A DNA stretch of 64,000 bases from Heyndrickxia ginsengihumi (GCF_011008565.1 NZ_JAAIWK010000005.1:62001-126000), one strand, 5' to 3'; counted from the first letter of the stretch, positions 37,862-47,060 are shown. Made by a program: numbers and translations. Notes: a model not told the origin generated them from the sequence alone.

Positions 37862-38629
37862 TTAAACAATTTCACTAATCTTTCTAACTAAAATTCCAGC
37901 ATCTTTTAACGCTTTCGTAATATATTGAGCAAATTCAAGGGCATGTTCTCCGTCTCCGTGGATACAAATTGTGTCCGCTTGAATGGAAATATCAGTTCCT
38001 TGTAAAGACGTTACTTTTCCTTTCTTTACCATGCGAATGACTTGATTAACAGCAGCTTCATGATTTTTTATTAATGCATTTGCTTCACGTCTAGATGTTA
38101 AAGAGCCATCTTCTTGATAGGTGCGGTCAGAAAAGACTTCACTAGCAGTACGAAGACCAATTTTTTTCCCGGCTTTAATAAGCTCACTGCCAGCTAAACC
38201 GAACATGATCAGTTCCGGATCGACCTTGTATATGGCTTCTGCGATCGCCTCAGAAAGAGGGGCACTTTTGGCAGCCATATTAAATAGTGCACCATGTGGT
38301 TTAACGTGCTGTAGTGTTCCCCCTTCTGATTTTGCGAATGCGTAAAGTGATCCAATTTGGTAAACGACAAGATCATAAGCTTCCTGAGGAGAGATTTGCA
38401 TATTTCTTCTTCCAAAACCAACTAAATCAGGCAATCCTGGGTGAACTCCGAGACCGACATTTTTTTCTAATGCCAACTGTACCGTTTTTCTCATCGTTGT
38501 TGGGTCACCAGCATGGTATCCGCAGGCTATATTTGCAGATGTAATAAAATCGAGGATGTCTTCATCACTTCCAATTTGATAAGCGCCAAAACTTTCCCCC
38601 ATATCACAATTTATATCGACAATATGCAT
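37862..38629 (-). CDS. pxpA: 5-oxoprolinase subunit A (LamB/YcsF family)
   Basis: The 255-residue protein has the family signature [11 protein letters not shown] at its N-terminus, CGYHAGDP and [10 protein letters not shown]. PxpA is one of three subunits of the ATP-dependent prokaryotic 5-oxoprolinase, turning pyroglutamate into glutamate. ATG 38629 is chosen since AGGAG is 8 bases upstream; a GTG at 38638 overlaps that site. It is last in the pxpB-pxpC-pxpA transcript. Confidence 0.92.
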   Translation of the reverse strand: MHIVDINCDMGESFGAYQIGSDEDILDFITSANIACGYHAGDPTTMRKTVQLALEKNVGLGVHPGLPDLVGFGRRNMQISPQEAYDLVVYQIGSLYAFAKSEGGTLQHVKPHGALFNMAAKSAPLSEAIAEAIYKVDPELIMFGLAGSELIKAGKKIGLRTASEVFSDRTYQEDGSLTSRREANALIKNHEAAVNQVIRMVKKGKVTSLQGTDISIQADTICIHGDGEHALEFAQYITKALKDAGILVRKISEIV

Positions 38630-38643
38630 GTTTCTCACTCCTA

Positions 38644-39642
38644 TTAAAATTTTAGTTGGATTCCTTTTTTTAAGTGTTGAATTTTTATTTCCCTTTCTAA
38701 ATAGAGCTGTTGAGCCTCTTCAAGACTGATTTCTGCAAAGCGAATTTGGTCGCCTGGTTTTGCCTGCGCTAATAGTGGCAAGTCAGCAGAAGCAATTTGT
38801 CCAATTTTAGGATATCCGCCTGTCGTTTGCCGATCAGCTAATAGAACGATCGGATTTCCGTCGGAAGGAACTTGAACGGTGCCGAAGCTTACTGCTTCTG
38901 ACAGCATTTCTTGCGGCTGTTTTAATGCTAACGATGGGCCTTGCAAACGGTATCCCATCCGATCTGATTCAGTTGAAACAGAAAAAGCACGATGGAAAAT
39001 ATTTGCTTGACTTTCCTGAGTAAATAATGAAAACTGTCTCCCTTTCATCATGCGGATAGGGGAGTTCAAATGATAAAAAGAAATTAATTCCGCTGATACG
39101 GACCAATCCATTTCTTTAAAAGCATGATTGCCGGCCATTTCTTTAAATCTATTCAACATTTTCATAGAAAGCGCAGTTGGGGAAGCTGCTATTATTTGGT
39201 CACCCGCTTGTAAAGCACGGCCATGATAGCCACCGATGTTTGCTCTTAAATATGTGGATTTACTATTCATTACAGTTGGTACTGAAAAACCCCCGGCAAT
39301 TGCAAGATAAGCACGACAGCCATTTTTTGCAGAACCAAATGTTAACATACTCCCCTTTTGCACAAACACAGGTTTCCATAAATGAACAGGTTTGTTATCA
39401 ATCTTTGGTGATAGGTTGCCGCCACAAATAGAGATCAATGATGGTTCGTTAAATTGGATAGTCGGGCCAAGTAAAGTCATTTCTATAGTCGGTGCTGTTT
39501 CTTCATTGCCTACGAGTAAATTTGCGATTCTATGCGCCAGTGTATCCATTGCACCACTTGCAATTACACCATATTTTTGAAATCCAAATCTCCCGATATC
39601 TTGAATTGTTGTAAGCAGACCAGGTTTATAAATAGTAATCAT
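38644..39642 (-). CDS. pxpC: 5-oxoprolinase subunit C (biotin-dependent carboxyltransferase-like, KipA)
   Basis: The 332-residue protein has [19 protein letters not shown] at its N-terminus and [18 protein letters not shown] near the C-terminus, both typical of the AHS2/KipA family. With PxpB it forms the complex that acts on phosphorylated oxoproline. Its ATG overlaps the pxpB stop by four bases, so the two are translationally coupled. Confidence 0.92.
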   Translation of the reverse strand: MITIYKPGLLTTIQDIGRFGFQKYGVIASGAMDTLAHRIANLLVGNEETAPTIEMTLLGPTIQFNEPSLISICGGNLSPKIDNKPVHLWKPVFVQKGSMLTFGSAKNGCRAYLAIAGGFSVPTVMNSKSTYLRANIGGYHGRALQAGDQIIAASPTALSMKMLNRFKEMAGNHAFKEMDWSVSAELISFYHLNSPIRMMKGRQFSLFTQESQANIFHRAFSVSTESDRMGYRLQGPSLALKQPQEMLSEAVSFGTVQVPSDGNPIVLLADRQTTGGYPKIGQIASADLPLLAQAKPGDQIRFAEISLEEAQQLYLEREIKIQHLKKGIQLKF

Positions 39643-40343
39643 GATTCATCTTTCTCCAATTGTAAGTATTCTTCGTGACTAATAGGTTTAAATCGAATGC
39701 TGTCACCTGCTTTTAACAGGCTTGGCGATACACCTTTTGGGCGAAACAATTTTATAGGAGTTCGTCCAATTAATTGCCAGCCCCCAGGTGTTTCAATAGG
39801 ATAAACGCCTGTCTGCTTTCCTGCTATGCCAACAGATCTTTCAGGAATTGTTAATCTTGGCGATTTTCTCCTTGGCGCTGCAATCTTTTCAGACATTCCA
39901 CCGATATACGGGAAACCAGGGGCAAAGCCGATCATGTATACTAAATAATCGCCTGATGAGTGAATGTCAATGACTTCTTCTGGTGTCAGTCCGTTAATTT
40001 CAGCAACATATGCTAAGTCTGGTCCGAATTCTCCGCCATAGCAAACGGGTATTTCAACAATCCGGTGTTTTGGAGATGAATCGATTGTTAAAGTTGATAG
40101 AATGTGGTGAAGCTCTTTACAGACATATGTATAAGGAAATACTGTATGTTGATGGATAGCTAAAGGATTATAAAAAATCGTTACGGTTGTATATGCAGGT
40201 ACATATTCAATCATCCAATCAGGTGGGGATTCGTCCAAATAATTAGAAATGAATTGTATGTAACGATGTGTCTCTATGTTAATATCATTTCCAACTTCAA
40301 TAACAATTGCTTGGTCACCTAAAGGATATAATTGATAATCCAT
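39639..40343 (-). CDS. pxpB: 5-oxoprolinase subunit B (KipI family)
   Basis: The 234-residue AHS1-domain protein has YPLGDQAIVIEVG at its N-terminus, IGFAPGFPYIGGM and GGWQLIGRTP. In B. subtilis the homologue KipI also inhibits the sporulation kinase KinA, but no kipR is seen here. ATG 40343 is preferred because GGAGGTGA lies 8 bases upstream; the ATG at 40361 contains part of that site. First gene of the operon, divergent from a LacI gene. Confidence 0.92.
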   Translation of the reverse strand: MDYQLYPLGDQAIVIEVGNDINIETHRYIQFISNYLDESPPDWMIEYVPAYTTVTIFYNPLAIHQHTVFPYTYVCKELHHILSTLTIDSSPKHRIVEIPVCYGGEFGPDLAYVAEINGLTPEEVIDIHSSGDYLVYMIGFAPGFPYIGGMSEKIAAPRRKSPRLTIPERSVGIAGKQTGVYPIETPGGWQLIGRTPIKLFRPKGVSPSLLKAGDSIRFKPISHEEYLQLEKDES

Positions 40344-40673
40344 TACATCTGTCACCTCCATTAAAATAGTATTGTATGAGAATATTGATGAAAAATGAAA
40401 AACATTGCTGATATATAAATTTTAATGTAAATTTTCTAATGATTCAATATAATCACAATGTCCGTTATGATTGAAAGTATCAAACTTTCCCATTTTCATC
40501 AAATTTTATGAATTAAGATATGAAAAATAAGAAGAAGGGATGGAACGCGTTGGCGTGCACTTAATTTTTAATTATGTGTTTTCTTAATTGTATACTGTTG
40601 CTCTTTAACGATGACATGGAAAATGTGGAGAGAAAAATCTACTAATTTATTTAACTTCTTTTTTAAAAAATCA

Positions 40674-40717
40674 TTGACATATTGAAAGCGTTTGCTAAAA
40701 TAATGGTATCGGTTTCA
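40674..40717 (+). promoter_or_regulatory. SigA promoter with perfect cre and LacI-type operator
   Basis: TTGACA (40674-40679) and TAAAAT (40696-40701) are spaced 16 bp. TTGAAAGCGTTTGCT at 40682-40696 matches all 15 positions of the cre consensus and sits between the boxes. TGGTATCGGTTTCA at 40704-40717 overlaps the start point and has the LacI-family TGNNANCGNTNNCA form. The LacI gene is thus probably autorepressed and under CcpA control. The other 300 bases of this divergent gap show no gene. Confidence 0.82.
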
Positions 40718-40743
40718 TTTTAAATATTGGATGGTTGAAGAGT

Positions 40744-41778
40744 ATGAAAAAAGAAGATTCAAAAGTGACAATTTATGATGTAGCGGCGGCAGCAGGTGTA
40801 TCAAAATCAACAGTCTCACGTTATTTAGGTGGCCGCTTTCATGAAATTTCACCAAAAACGCAAAAGAAAATTGAACATGTAATTCAACAATTAAATTATA
40901 GACCGAATAATTTAGCACGAGGTTTAAAGGGGAATCGCAGCTATTTAATCGGGGCTATCGTTGCAGACATTACGAATCCATATACGACAGCGATATTAAG
41001 AGGAGCAGAGGATGTTTGCAAGCAACACGGATATAGTTTATTAATCTGTAACTCTGACAATCAACCATCAAAAGAGCGTGAATATATTTCAATGCTCCAA
41101 TCTCATCAAATTGATGGGGTATTTGTGCAAACGACAGGAGGAAATCAAGCTTTTTTACAGGAACTTTCGAGGAATGGGGAAACACCGATCGTTCTTGTGG
41201 ATAGGAAAATTCCTGAACTGTCTTTTGACACAGTCGGAATCGATAACCATCACGCTGTATTGCAAGCAGTTTCCTATTTGCTAAAACAGGGGTATGAAAG
41301 AATTGCTTACTTTACCGAACCAGTTCAAGAAATCAGTCCGCGCCGTGAAAGATATGTAGCTTTTCTTGAAGCACTACAAATAGAGAACGAAGAGCATCAA
41401 AGTTTGAATGATATCTATGAGTTGGATGTTCATGATAAAGATTTGTTGGATAGTCAACTTGCTGCATTTTTAGCTGATTCAAAGGGGCAGGCAAGGGCAA
41501 TTTTAACAGCAAACAGTGTTGTGGCATTAAAGCTTATTTTAAGTATAAAAGAAAAAGGATTACAAATTCCAAAAGATATCGCTTTAATGAGCTTTGATAA
41601 TCCTAGTTGGGCAGCAGCTATTGAGTCAGGCATTACAACAATGGTGCAGCCAACTTATCAAATTGGATCAACTGTTGCAGAATTAATATTGAAAAGAATT
41701 AACGGAGAGCAAACAGCTGTTCAAACGGTTGCATACCAAACAAGGCTATTTGAAAGAGGATCTACTCCAAAAGTTTAG
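40744..41778 (+). CDS. LacI-family transcriptional repressor (KdgR-like)
   Basis: The 344-residue protein has the helix-turn-helix VTIYDVAAAAGVSKSTVSRY near its N-terminus, the hinge YRPNNLARGLKGNRS and a periplasmic-binding-protein-like effector domain with VADITNPYTTAI. Operators of matching form lie in its own promoter and twice before the next operon, so it controls the KDG-type genes that follow. The likely inducer is KDG or a related acid. ATG 40744 is weakly supported by GGATGG. Confidence 0.9.
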   Translation: MKKEDSKVTIYDVAAAAGVSKSTVSRYLGGRFHEISPKTQKKIEHVIQQLNYRPNNLARGLKGNRSYLIGAIVADITNPYTTAILRGAEDVCKQHGYSLLICNSDNQPSKEREYISMLQSHQIDGVFVQTTGGNQAFLQELSRNGETPIVLVDRKIPELSFDTVGIDNHHAVLQAVSYLLKQGYERIAYFTEPVQEISPRRERYVAFLEALQIENEEHQSLNDIYELDVHDKDLLDSQLAAFLADSKGQARAILTANSVVALKLILSIKEKGLQIPKDIALMSFDNPSWAAAIESGITTMVQPTYQIGSTVAELILKRINGEQTAVQTVAYQTRLFERGSTPKV

Positions 41779-41813
41779 CTTACAGCAAAGGATAAATCAT
41801 TTACACAAGAAAA

Positions 41814-41852
41814 TGGTATCGGTCCCAATAACTAAAAGTGGTATCGGTCCCA
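41814..41852 (+). promoter_or_regulatory. Two tandem LacI-type operators
   Basis: TGGTATCGGTCCCA occurs identically at 41814-41827 and 41839-41852, 25 bp apart start to start, just upstream of the isomerase gene. It differs from the operator in the LacI promoter only at two bases in its right half. The spacing (about 2.4 helical turns) places both on a short stretch where RNA polymerase must bind or read through. Confidence 0.8.
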
Positions 41853-41870
41853 AACAAAGGGGTAAGCAAT

Positions 41871-42611
41871 ATGGAAAATCTGTTGATTACAATGAATTCA
41901 TTCCCATTGGAAACAAATTATGAGGAAATTTTTTCTGAAGTGAAAGCTGCTGGACTAAAGGGTGTAGAGATTCGCAGGGAGTTATTAAATGAACAAACTC
42001 CTAATTTAAGAGAGATTAAGCGTATGCTGACAGCACTTAATTTAAAAGCGTATTATTCTTGTCCAATAGCACTGTTCGGAAAAGAACATCAGCTCATTGA
42101 TTTAACAACTTTTTATAAAGAAGCAATTGAACTCGGGGCAGAATTGATCAAATTTTCATTGGGGGATTATAAGGAAAACATATCAAATATTCGTGCTTTG
42201 GGAGATGCTGTCAACTATTTTACAGAGGCTGGAATTACCTTTACCATCGAGAATGACCAAACGGCATTAGGGGGCAGGATTGATAGACTAGTAAACTTTT
42301 TTTCAACTTGTCATGGTGCAAGGATTCCCATTTTTTTGACTTGTGATATCGGTAATTGGGTATATGTGGGGGAAAATCCAGAAACGGCTATTGAAATGTT
42401 ACGGGATGAGACGATTTACATTCATATTAAAGAAGTAATTGAAACGGGAAAAGGACTAGAAACGATTGCAATAGATGATACATTGAACCAAAAATGGAAG
42501 CGTTTTCTTAGTCTGTTCTCGAAAACTCATACGATGGCATTTGAATTTCCAATCAAATCTAAAGTTGAATGTTATATACAGTTCATACAAGAAGGGGTGT
42601 ATGTAAGATGA
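41871..42611 (+). CDS. Xylose-isomerase-like TIM-barrel sugar isomerase/epimerase
   Basis: The 246-residue protein belongs to the AP endonuclease 2/sugar isomerase family, with GLKGVEIRREL, LIKFSLGDYKEN, TIENDQTALGG and IYIHIKEV providing the barrel strands and metal residues. AAAGGGG precedes ATG 41871. It starts a tightly coupled operon with a KDG kinase, hexulose-phosphate-type enzymes and a KDPG aldolase, so it probably isomerises a keto-sugar or sugar acid. Specific reaction unknown. Confidence 0.78.
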   Translation: MENLLITMNSFPLETNYEEIFSEVKAAGLKGVEIRRELLNEQTPNLREIKRMLTALNLKAYYSCPIALFGKEHQLIDLTTFYKEAIELGAELIKFSLGDYKENISNIRALGDAVNYFTEAGITFTIENDQTALGGRIDRLVNFFSTCHGARIPIFLTCDIGNWVYVGENPETAIEMLRDETIYIHIKEVIETGKGLETIAIDDTLNQKWKRFLSLFSKTHTMAFEFPIKSKVECYIQFIQEGVYVR

Positions 42612-43570
42612 CAATATTTGATGTCATGACTTTTGGAGAAGCAATGGGGATGTTTATTGCAAAAGAGACGGGTGATTTAGCGACAGTTACAGAATTTACA
42701 AAGGAGTTAGCGGGAGCGGAAACAAATGTAGCGATCGGTTTAGCACGCTTGAAACATCATGTTTGCTGGATGAGCAAGGTGGGTACTGATCCGCTTGGTG
42801 ATTATATCATTCATGAATTAAACAAAGAACATGTAAACACTACTCTCGTGAAAAAGGATAAAGAGCACCTTACAGGATTCCAGCTCAAAGAAAAAGTATT
42901 AACAGGTGATCCTTTCGTTCAATATTATCGAAAAAACTCCGCTGCGAGCAAGATGAAAATGGAGGATTTTCCTGAGTTAGCAGAGATGAAAGCGAAACAT
43001 TATCATTTAACAGGTATTCCGCTTGCGCTTTCACCATCTACTCGCGAATTAAGTCGCTATCTCATAGATAAGGCTAGGAATGAAGGGAGCACAATTTCAT
43101 TTGACCCAAATTTACGACCGTCTCTATGGACTAGTGAAGGAGAAATGATTGAAACGATTGAATCGTTCGCATGCCAAGCTGATTATGTCTTTCCGGGAGT
43201 TGCTGAAGGAAAGGTATTAACGGGATATGATCGTCCTGAGGACATTGCGGCACACTATTTAAATAAAGGAGTCAAAATTGTATTTGTCAAAATTGGTGAA
43301 AAGGGTGCATATGTTGCTACAGAAAAAGAACAGGGTATTATACCAGGCTTCTATGTTAAGACGGTTGTTGACACGGTAGGTGCAGGCGACGGTTTTTCCG
43401 TAGGTGTTTTAAGTGGATTATTTGATGGTTTATCTGTATTTGAAGCAGCTAGAAGAGGAAATGCGATTGGTGCACTTGCAACAATGTCTGCTGGAGATAA
43501 AGAAGGTTTGCCGACAAGAGCGCAACTCATGACATTTATGCAACAAAATAAGGCTGCTGTAAGGTCGTAA
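42608..43570 (+). CDS. kdgK: 2-dehydro-3-deoxygluconokinase, PfkB family
   Basis: The 320-residue kinase has GAETNVAIGLARLK near residue 35, FDPNLRPSLW and the catalytic VVDTVGAGDGFSVG. It phosphorylates KDG to KDPG, the substrate of the aldolase at the end of this operon. Its ATG overlaps the preceding stop codon (ATGA), indicating coupling. It is a paralogue of the kinase at 9.4 kb. Confidence 0.88.
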   Translation: MTIFDVMTFGEAMGMFIAKETGDLATVTEFTKELAGAETNVAIGLARLKHHVCWMSKVGTDPLGDYIIHELNKEHVNTTLVKKDKEHLTGFQLKEKVLTGDPFVQYYRKNSAASKMKMEDFPELAEMKAKHYHLTGIPLALSPSTRELSRYLIDKARNEGSTISFDPNLRPSLWTSEGEMIETIESFACQADYVFPGVAEGKVLTGYDRPEDIAAHYLNKGVKIVFVKIGEKGAYVATEKEQGIIPGFYVKTVVDTVGAGDGFSVGVLSGLFDGLSVFEAARRGNAIGALATMSAGDKEGLPTRAQLMTFMQQNKAAVRS

Positions 43571-43667
43571 AACTAGCCTTTTGAAAGAGGTGATGTGAAT
43601 CATCGGAGCATAACGGCAACATGATTCAAGAAATGCAATAAGGATCAAAATCTTTTTATAGGGGTGT

Positions 43668-44963
43668 ATGATGATGGAGAAAAACGTAGCGAGCAAAAAA
43701 AGATTTTTCTACTTGGTTCCGATTGCTTTTATTACTTACAGTTTGGCATATTTTGACCGTGCCAATTATAGTTTTGGTGCAGCTGGTGGAATGGCAGGGG
43801 ATTTGAACATTACAGCAGGTGTTGCATCCTTTTTATCAGCTTTATTCTTTTTAGGCTATTTCTTCTTTCAAATTCCTGGTGCCATTTATGCTGAAAGAAA
43901 AAGTGCAAAAAAGCTTGTTTTTTGGAGTATGATTTTATGGGGATTTTTGGCTTCAGCAACAGGTTTAGTCCACCATGTGGCATGGTTATATCCAATTCGT
44001 TTCTTTCTTGGTGTTGTAGAATCTGCCGTTATGCCGGCGATGCTTGTATTTTTAAGTAATTGGTTTTTAAAAGAAGAACGCTCACGTGCGAATACCTTTT
44101 TAATTTTAGGTAACCCGGTTACAGTATTATGGATGTCGATCGTATCTGGCTATTTATTGAAAGCGCTTGACTGGAGAGGGATGTTTGTAATAGAAGGTTT
44201 ACCAGCAATCATTTGGGCATTTTTCTGGTTGAAGTTAGTTCAAGATAAACCTAGTCAAGCAAAATGGTTAACGGATGAAGAAAAACGTAATATTGAAGAA
44301 GAGATGAGTGAGGAACAAAAAGGATTGAAAGAAGTTGCTAGTTATAAAGAATCCTTCCGTTCTAAAACAGTCATTCTCCTTGCAATTCAATATTTCGCTT
44401 GGAGTATTGGGGTATACGGTTTTGTCATGTGGCTGCCGTCTATGATTAAGGAAGCTTCCCATATGGATATTGTTGCTACAGGATGGTTATCTGCAGCCCC
44501 ATATTTATTAGCAACGATTGCGATGATTCTAGTATCCTACTTTTCTGATAAAACATTAAATCGCAAAACATTTGTATGGGTGTCATTACTTATTGGTACA
44601 GTTGCCTTTTATGGTAGTTATATGATTGGATCTTCTAATTTCTGGATTTCTTATGCGCTCCTAATTATTGCAGGAGGCGCTATGTATGCACCGTATGGTC
44701 CATTCTTTGCCATTATGCCAGAAATTTTACCTAAAAAAGTTGCTGGTAGTGCAAACGCTTTAATCAATAGTATGGGTGCACTTGGATCTTTTGTCGGGGC
44801 TTATATTGTTGGTTTCTTAAATGGTGCTACAGGCGGAACGAAAGCATCCTTTATGTTTATGGCAATTGCCTTACTGATCTCAGTCATTTTAACATTGTTG
44901 GTGAAAGCTCAAAAGCGAGTAGAAGTGAAAGAGGAATTTGAAGCAAAGGCGGTAATAAAATGA
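43668..44963 (+). CDS. MFS transporter, anion:cation symporter family
   Basis: The carrier of about 430 residues has SLAYFDRANYSFGAAG in helix 1 and 12 hydrophobic segments in all, as in hexuronate and sugar-acid symporters. AGGGGTG allows ATG 43671 or 43674 as well as 43668. It overlaps the next gene by four bases. It probably imports the acid metabolised by this operon. Confidence 0.85.
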   Translation: MMMEKNVASKKRFFYLVPIAFITYSLAYFDRANYSFGAAGGMAGDLNITAGVASFLSALFFLGYFFFQIPGAIYAERKSAKKLVFWSMILWGFLASATGLVHHVAWLYPIRFFLGVVESAVMPAMLVFLSNWFLKEERSRANTFLILGNPVTVLWMSIVSGYLLKALDWRGMFVIEGLPAIIWAFFWLKLVQDKPSQAKWLTDEEKRNIEEEMSEEQKGLKEVASYKESFRSKTVILLAIQYFAWSIGVYGFVMWLPSMIKEASHMDIVATGWLSAAPYLLATIAMILVSYFSDKTLNRKTFVWVSLLIGTVAFYGSYMIGSSNFWISYALLIIAGGAMYAPYGPFFAIMPEILPKKVAGSANALINSMGALGSFVGAYIVGFLNGATGGTKASFMFMAIALLISVILTLLVKAQKRVEVKEEFEAKAVIK

Positions 44964-45580
44964 TTATACAGTTAGCGTTGGATCGGTTTTCTATTCCGGA
45001 AGCAATTGAAATCGCTTCCGGAGCAGAAGCTGAAGTTGAATGGATTGAGGTAGGAACTTCTTTAATAAAAGAGTTTGGGGTCAAAAGTATTTATGAGATA
45101 AAAAATCGCTTTCCTAATAAAACAATTATTGCGGACGTAAAAACATTTGATAACGCTAAATATGAGTTCGAGCTTTGTTTTAATGCCGGAGCAGATATTG
45201 CTACGGTAATGGGAGCAGCGCCAATGGTGACGATTGAAACGTGTTTAGAAGTAGCGAAGAAATATGAAAAAAAAGTGATGATTGATTTATTAAATACAGG
45301 TGAAGACAATAGGCATACTATTCAGCATCTGCAAGATGTTATTGTTTGCAAACATATTAGTAAAGATCAGCAAGAAGAAGGGGATCGAGCAGTGTGGGAT
45401 CAAGAAAAAATCCCTTCTTACCAGCAGCTTGCAGTGGCAGGAGGGATTTCCCTTACGTCACTCCCAGAGCTAAACAAAATGAATCCTGATGTATTAATCG
45501 TTGGTTCGGCTATTAGTAAAGCAAAAGATCCAGGTCAGGCAGCCAAGGAAATTAAAGAAGCATGGAGGAAGCTAAAATGA
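44960..45580 (+). CDS. 3-hexulose-6-phosphate synthase-like protein (OMP decarboxylase superfamily)
   Basis: The 206-residue barrel protein has the suprafamily motif Asp59-x-Lys61-x-x-Asp64, followed by NAGADIATVMGAAP and HISKDQQEEG. HPS enzymes join formaldehyde to ribulose 5-phosphate; close relatives such as UlaD decarboxylate 3-keto-gulonate 6-phosphate. The segment after the motif reads more like HPS than UlaD. It is coupled by overlap to the MFS gene before and the SIS protein after. In a sugar-acid operon its physiological reaction may be novel. Confidence 0.8.
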   Translation: MIIQLALDRFSIPEAIEIASGAEAEVEWIEVGTSLIKEFGVKSIYEIKNRFPNKTIIADVKTFDNAKYEFELCFNAGADIATVMGAAPMVTIETCLEVAKKYEKKVMIDLLNTGEDNRHTIQHLQDVIVCKHISKDQQEEGDRAVWDQEKIPSYQQLAVAGGISLTSLPELNKMNPDVLIVGSAISKAKDPGQAAKEIKEAWRKLK

Positions 45581-46128
45581 ATCGTGAAACAGAAATTATT
45601 TTATCAGAAATTCAAACTGTCTTTTCAAAAATCAATAATCAACATGTCGCTACACTTGTCGACATGTTAACAACACCATCAAGAATTTTCGTCTTAGGGG
45701 AGGGCCGTTCAGGACTCATTGCCAAATCGTTTGCAATGCGGCTTATGCATTTAGGTTTTCAAGTTTACGTTGTCGGCGAAACGATCACACCATCCGTTAA
45801 GGACGGAGATGTATTAGTGGCAATATCGGGTTCGGGAACAACAGCAAACGTAGTCCAAACGGCAGAGAAGGCAAAGAAAACAGGTGTAACCGTTGTCAGT
45901 GTTACTTCTGATTCAGCATCGCCGCTTGCAAACCTTTCTCATCAAACAATTGATATACCAGCTGCAACGAAATATCGAAGAGAAGGAGAAATTCAAAGTA
46001 AACAGCCATTAAGTTCGTTATTTGATCAAGCAGTCCATATTTATTTTGATGCAGTTTGTATGGCTCTAATGGAAACACAGCAATCGGGGAATGAGGACGC
46101 CTTTCAACGCCATAGTAATCTAGAATAG
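45577..46128 (+). CDS. 6-phospho-3-hexuloisomerase-like SIS-domain protein
   Basis: The 183-residue single-SIS-domain protein has FVLGEGRSGLIAKSFAMRL, VLVAISGSGTTANVV and the C-terminal SLFDQAVHIYFDAVCMAL, typical of HxlB. It would isomerise a 3-keto-hexulose 6-phosphate to fructose 6-phosphate, or a related arabino-phosphate. Its ATG overlaps the HPS-like stop (ATGA), preserving the classic hps-phi pair. Confidence 0.83.
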   Translation: MNRETEIILSEIQTVFSKINNQHVATLVDMLTTPSRIFVLGEGRSGLIAKSFAMRLMHLGFQVYVVGETITPSVKDGDVLVAISGSGTTANVVQTAEKAKKTGVTVVSVTSDSASPLANLSHQTIDIPAATKYRREGEIQSKQPLSSLFDQAVHIYFDAVCMALMETQQSGNEDAFQRHSNLE

Positions 46129-46144
46129 TGAGGAGATCTGTAGC

Positions 46145-46711
46145 ATGAATCCAATTATAGAAAAGATCCATGACGAACAATTTATCGCGGTATTACGGGC
46201 AGACACAGTGGAAGAAGCAATTGAAAAAGGCGAGAAGCTGATACAGGCAGGTATACGGATCCTTGAAGTGACCTTTACGATTCCCGAAGCAGAGAAAGTG
46301 ATCGAATATTTTACTAGAAAAGTAGATATGATTGTCGGAGCCGGAACAGTTATAACGATAGAACAAGCACAGCTGGCTGTAAGAGCAGGTGCACAATTCG
46401 TCATTAGCCCTGGCTACGATCATGAGCTCGGCAAGTTTGCTAAAGAACATCATATCGTCTATATTCCAGGTGTTGTGACGCCTACAGACATTATGCAAAC
46501 AATGAAAGATGGATTTACTATATTGAAGCTTTTTCCAGCCAATGCATATAGTCCAAGCTATATTAAGCATTTAAAAGGGCCATTCCCAAATATTGAACTA
46601 ATTCCAACTGGCGGAATCACAAATGAAACAGCACAGCAATGGCTCGATGCCGGCGCTCTTGCAGTTGGAATGGGAAGCGGCTTGGCTGCAATAAAAGGGC
46701 CGGTTTTATAA
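46145..46711 (+). CDS. KDPG aldolase, short form
   Basis: The 188-residue aldolase has GIRILEVTFTIP, VGAGTVITIE, IPGVVTPTDI and the Schiff-base Lys128 in ILKLFPANAY, so the barrel core is complete. It ends at VGMGSGLAAIKGPVL, about 20 residues before the usual C-terminal helix of the family, and neither other frame restores it. It may still be active, cleaving KDPG to pyruvate and glyceraldehyde 3-phosphate. It is the last gene of the operon. Confidence 0.85.
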   Translation: MNPIIEKIHDEQFIAVLRADTVEEAIEKGEKLIQAGIRILEVTFTIPEAEKVIEYFTRKVDMIVGAGTVITIEQAQLAVRAGAQFVISPGYDHELGKFAKEHHIVYIPGVVTPTDIMQTMKDGFTILKLFPANAYSPSYIKHLKGPFPNIELIPTGGITNETAQQWLDAGALAVGMGSGLAAIKGPVL

Positions 46712-46723
46712 CGGGCAATGAAA

Positions 46724-46748
46724 AGGAGGATACTTTTGCTATCCTCTT
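46724..46748 (+). terminator. Probable terminator of the LacI-controlled operon
   Basis: The stem GAGGATA / TATCCTC with a 7-base loop is followed by TTATTTG. It lies 13 bp after the aldolase stop. Confidence 0.6.
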
Positions 46749-46924
46749 ATTTGTCTACAGTCTTTTTTATGTTAGATAGGGATTCTCCGAAGCTTACCGT
46801 GGGCAAGCACCGAGCGGACGTTTCTCTAAACCAATGGAGTATTTGCATTTAAACTCCATTTATATAGAAGAAATTCTACTCCTTTTCTTGAAAGTTATCA
46901 TGGCCATGGACTTAAAGTAATTAG

Positions 46925-47060
46925 CAAGAGGCGGGGACAAAAGTAAATGCACTGCGGGGTCTCACCGATGCCTATCCTCCCGCAGGAGTATATTTCCAGA
47001 GCTGATTTGTACAATGTTCGTCTTTAGCTAACCACTTTTGAATTTTTTCCCAGCCTCTTG
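46925..47060. repeat. Dispersed Bacillaceae intergenic repeat, copy B (inverted)
   Basis: Read on the minus strand, this copy begins CAAGAGGCTGGG and contains GCGGGAGGATAGGCATCGGT and the GACCCCGCAGTGCA segment of copy A. It ends with the complement of its own first eight bases (CAAGAGGC / GCCTCTTG), giving it short terminal inverted repeats. The other part of this 458-bp gap holds a hairpin at 46833-46860 (AATGGAGT arms) and two terminators, and no gene. Confidence 0.75.

Noticed and set aside
44960-45580. Calling this gene ulaD (3-keto-L-gulonate-6-phosphate decarboxylase)
   Set aside because: The stretches after the DxKxxD motif and the partner SIS gene fit the HPS/PHI pair better, and no ascorbate PTS or UlaG genes are seen.
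46782-46860. GC-richer segment and AATGGAGT hairpin considered as a small RNA gene
   Set aside because: No promoter or clear terminator brackets it; it may be a remnant of another intergenic repeat.
37601-47060. Inverted copies A and B considered as ends of a composite transposon
   Set aside because: No transposase or integrase frame is visible in either copy or between them, and the copies have no coding capacity.
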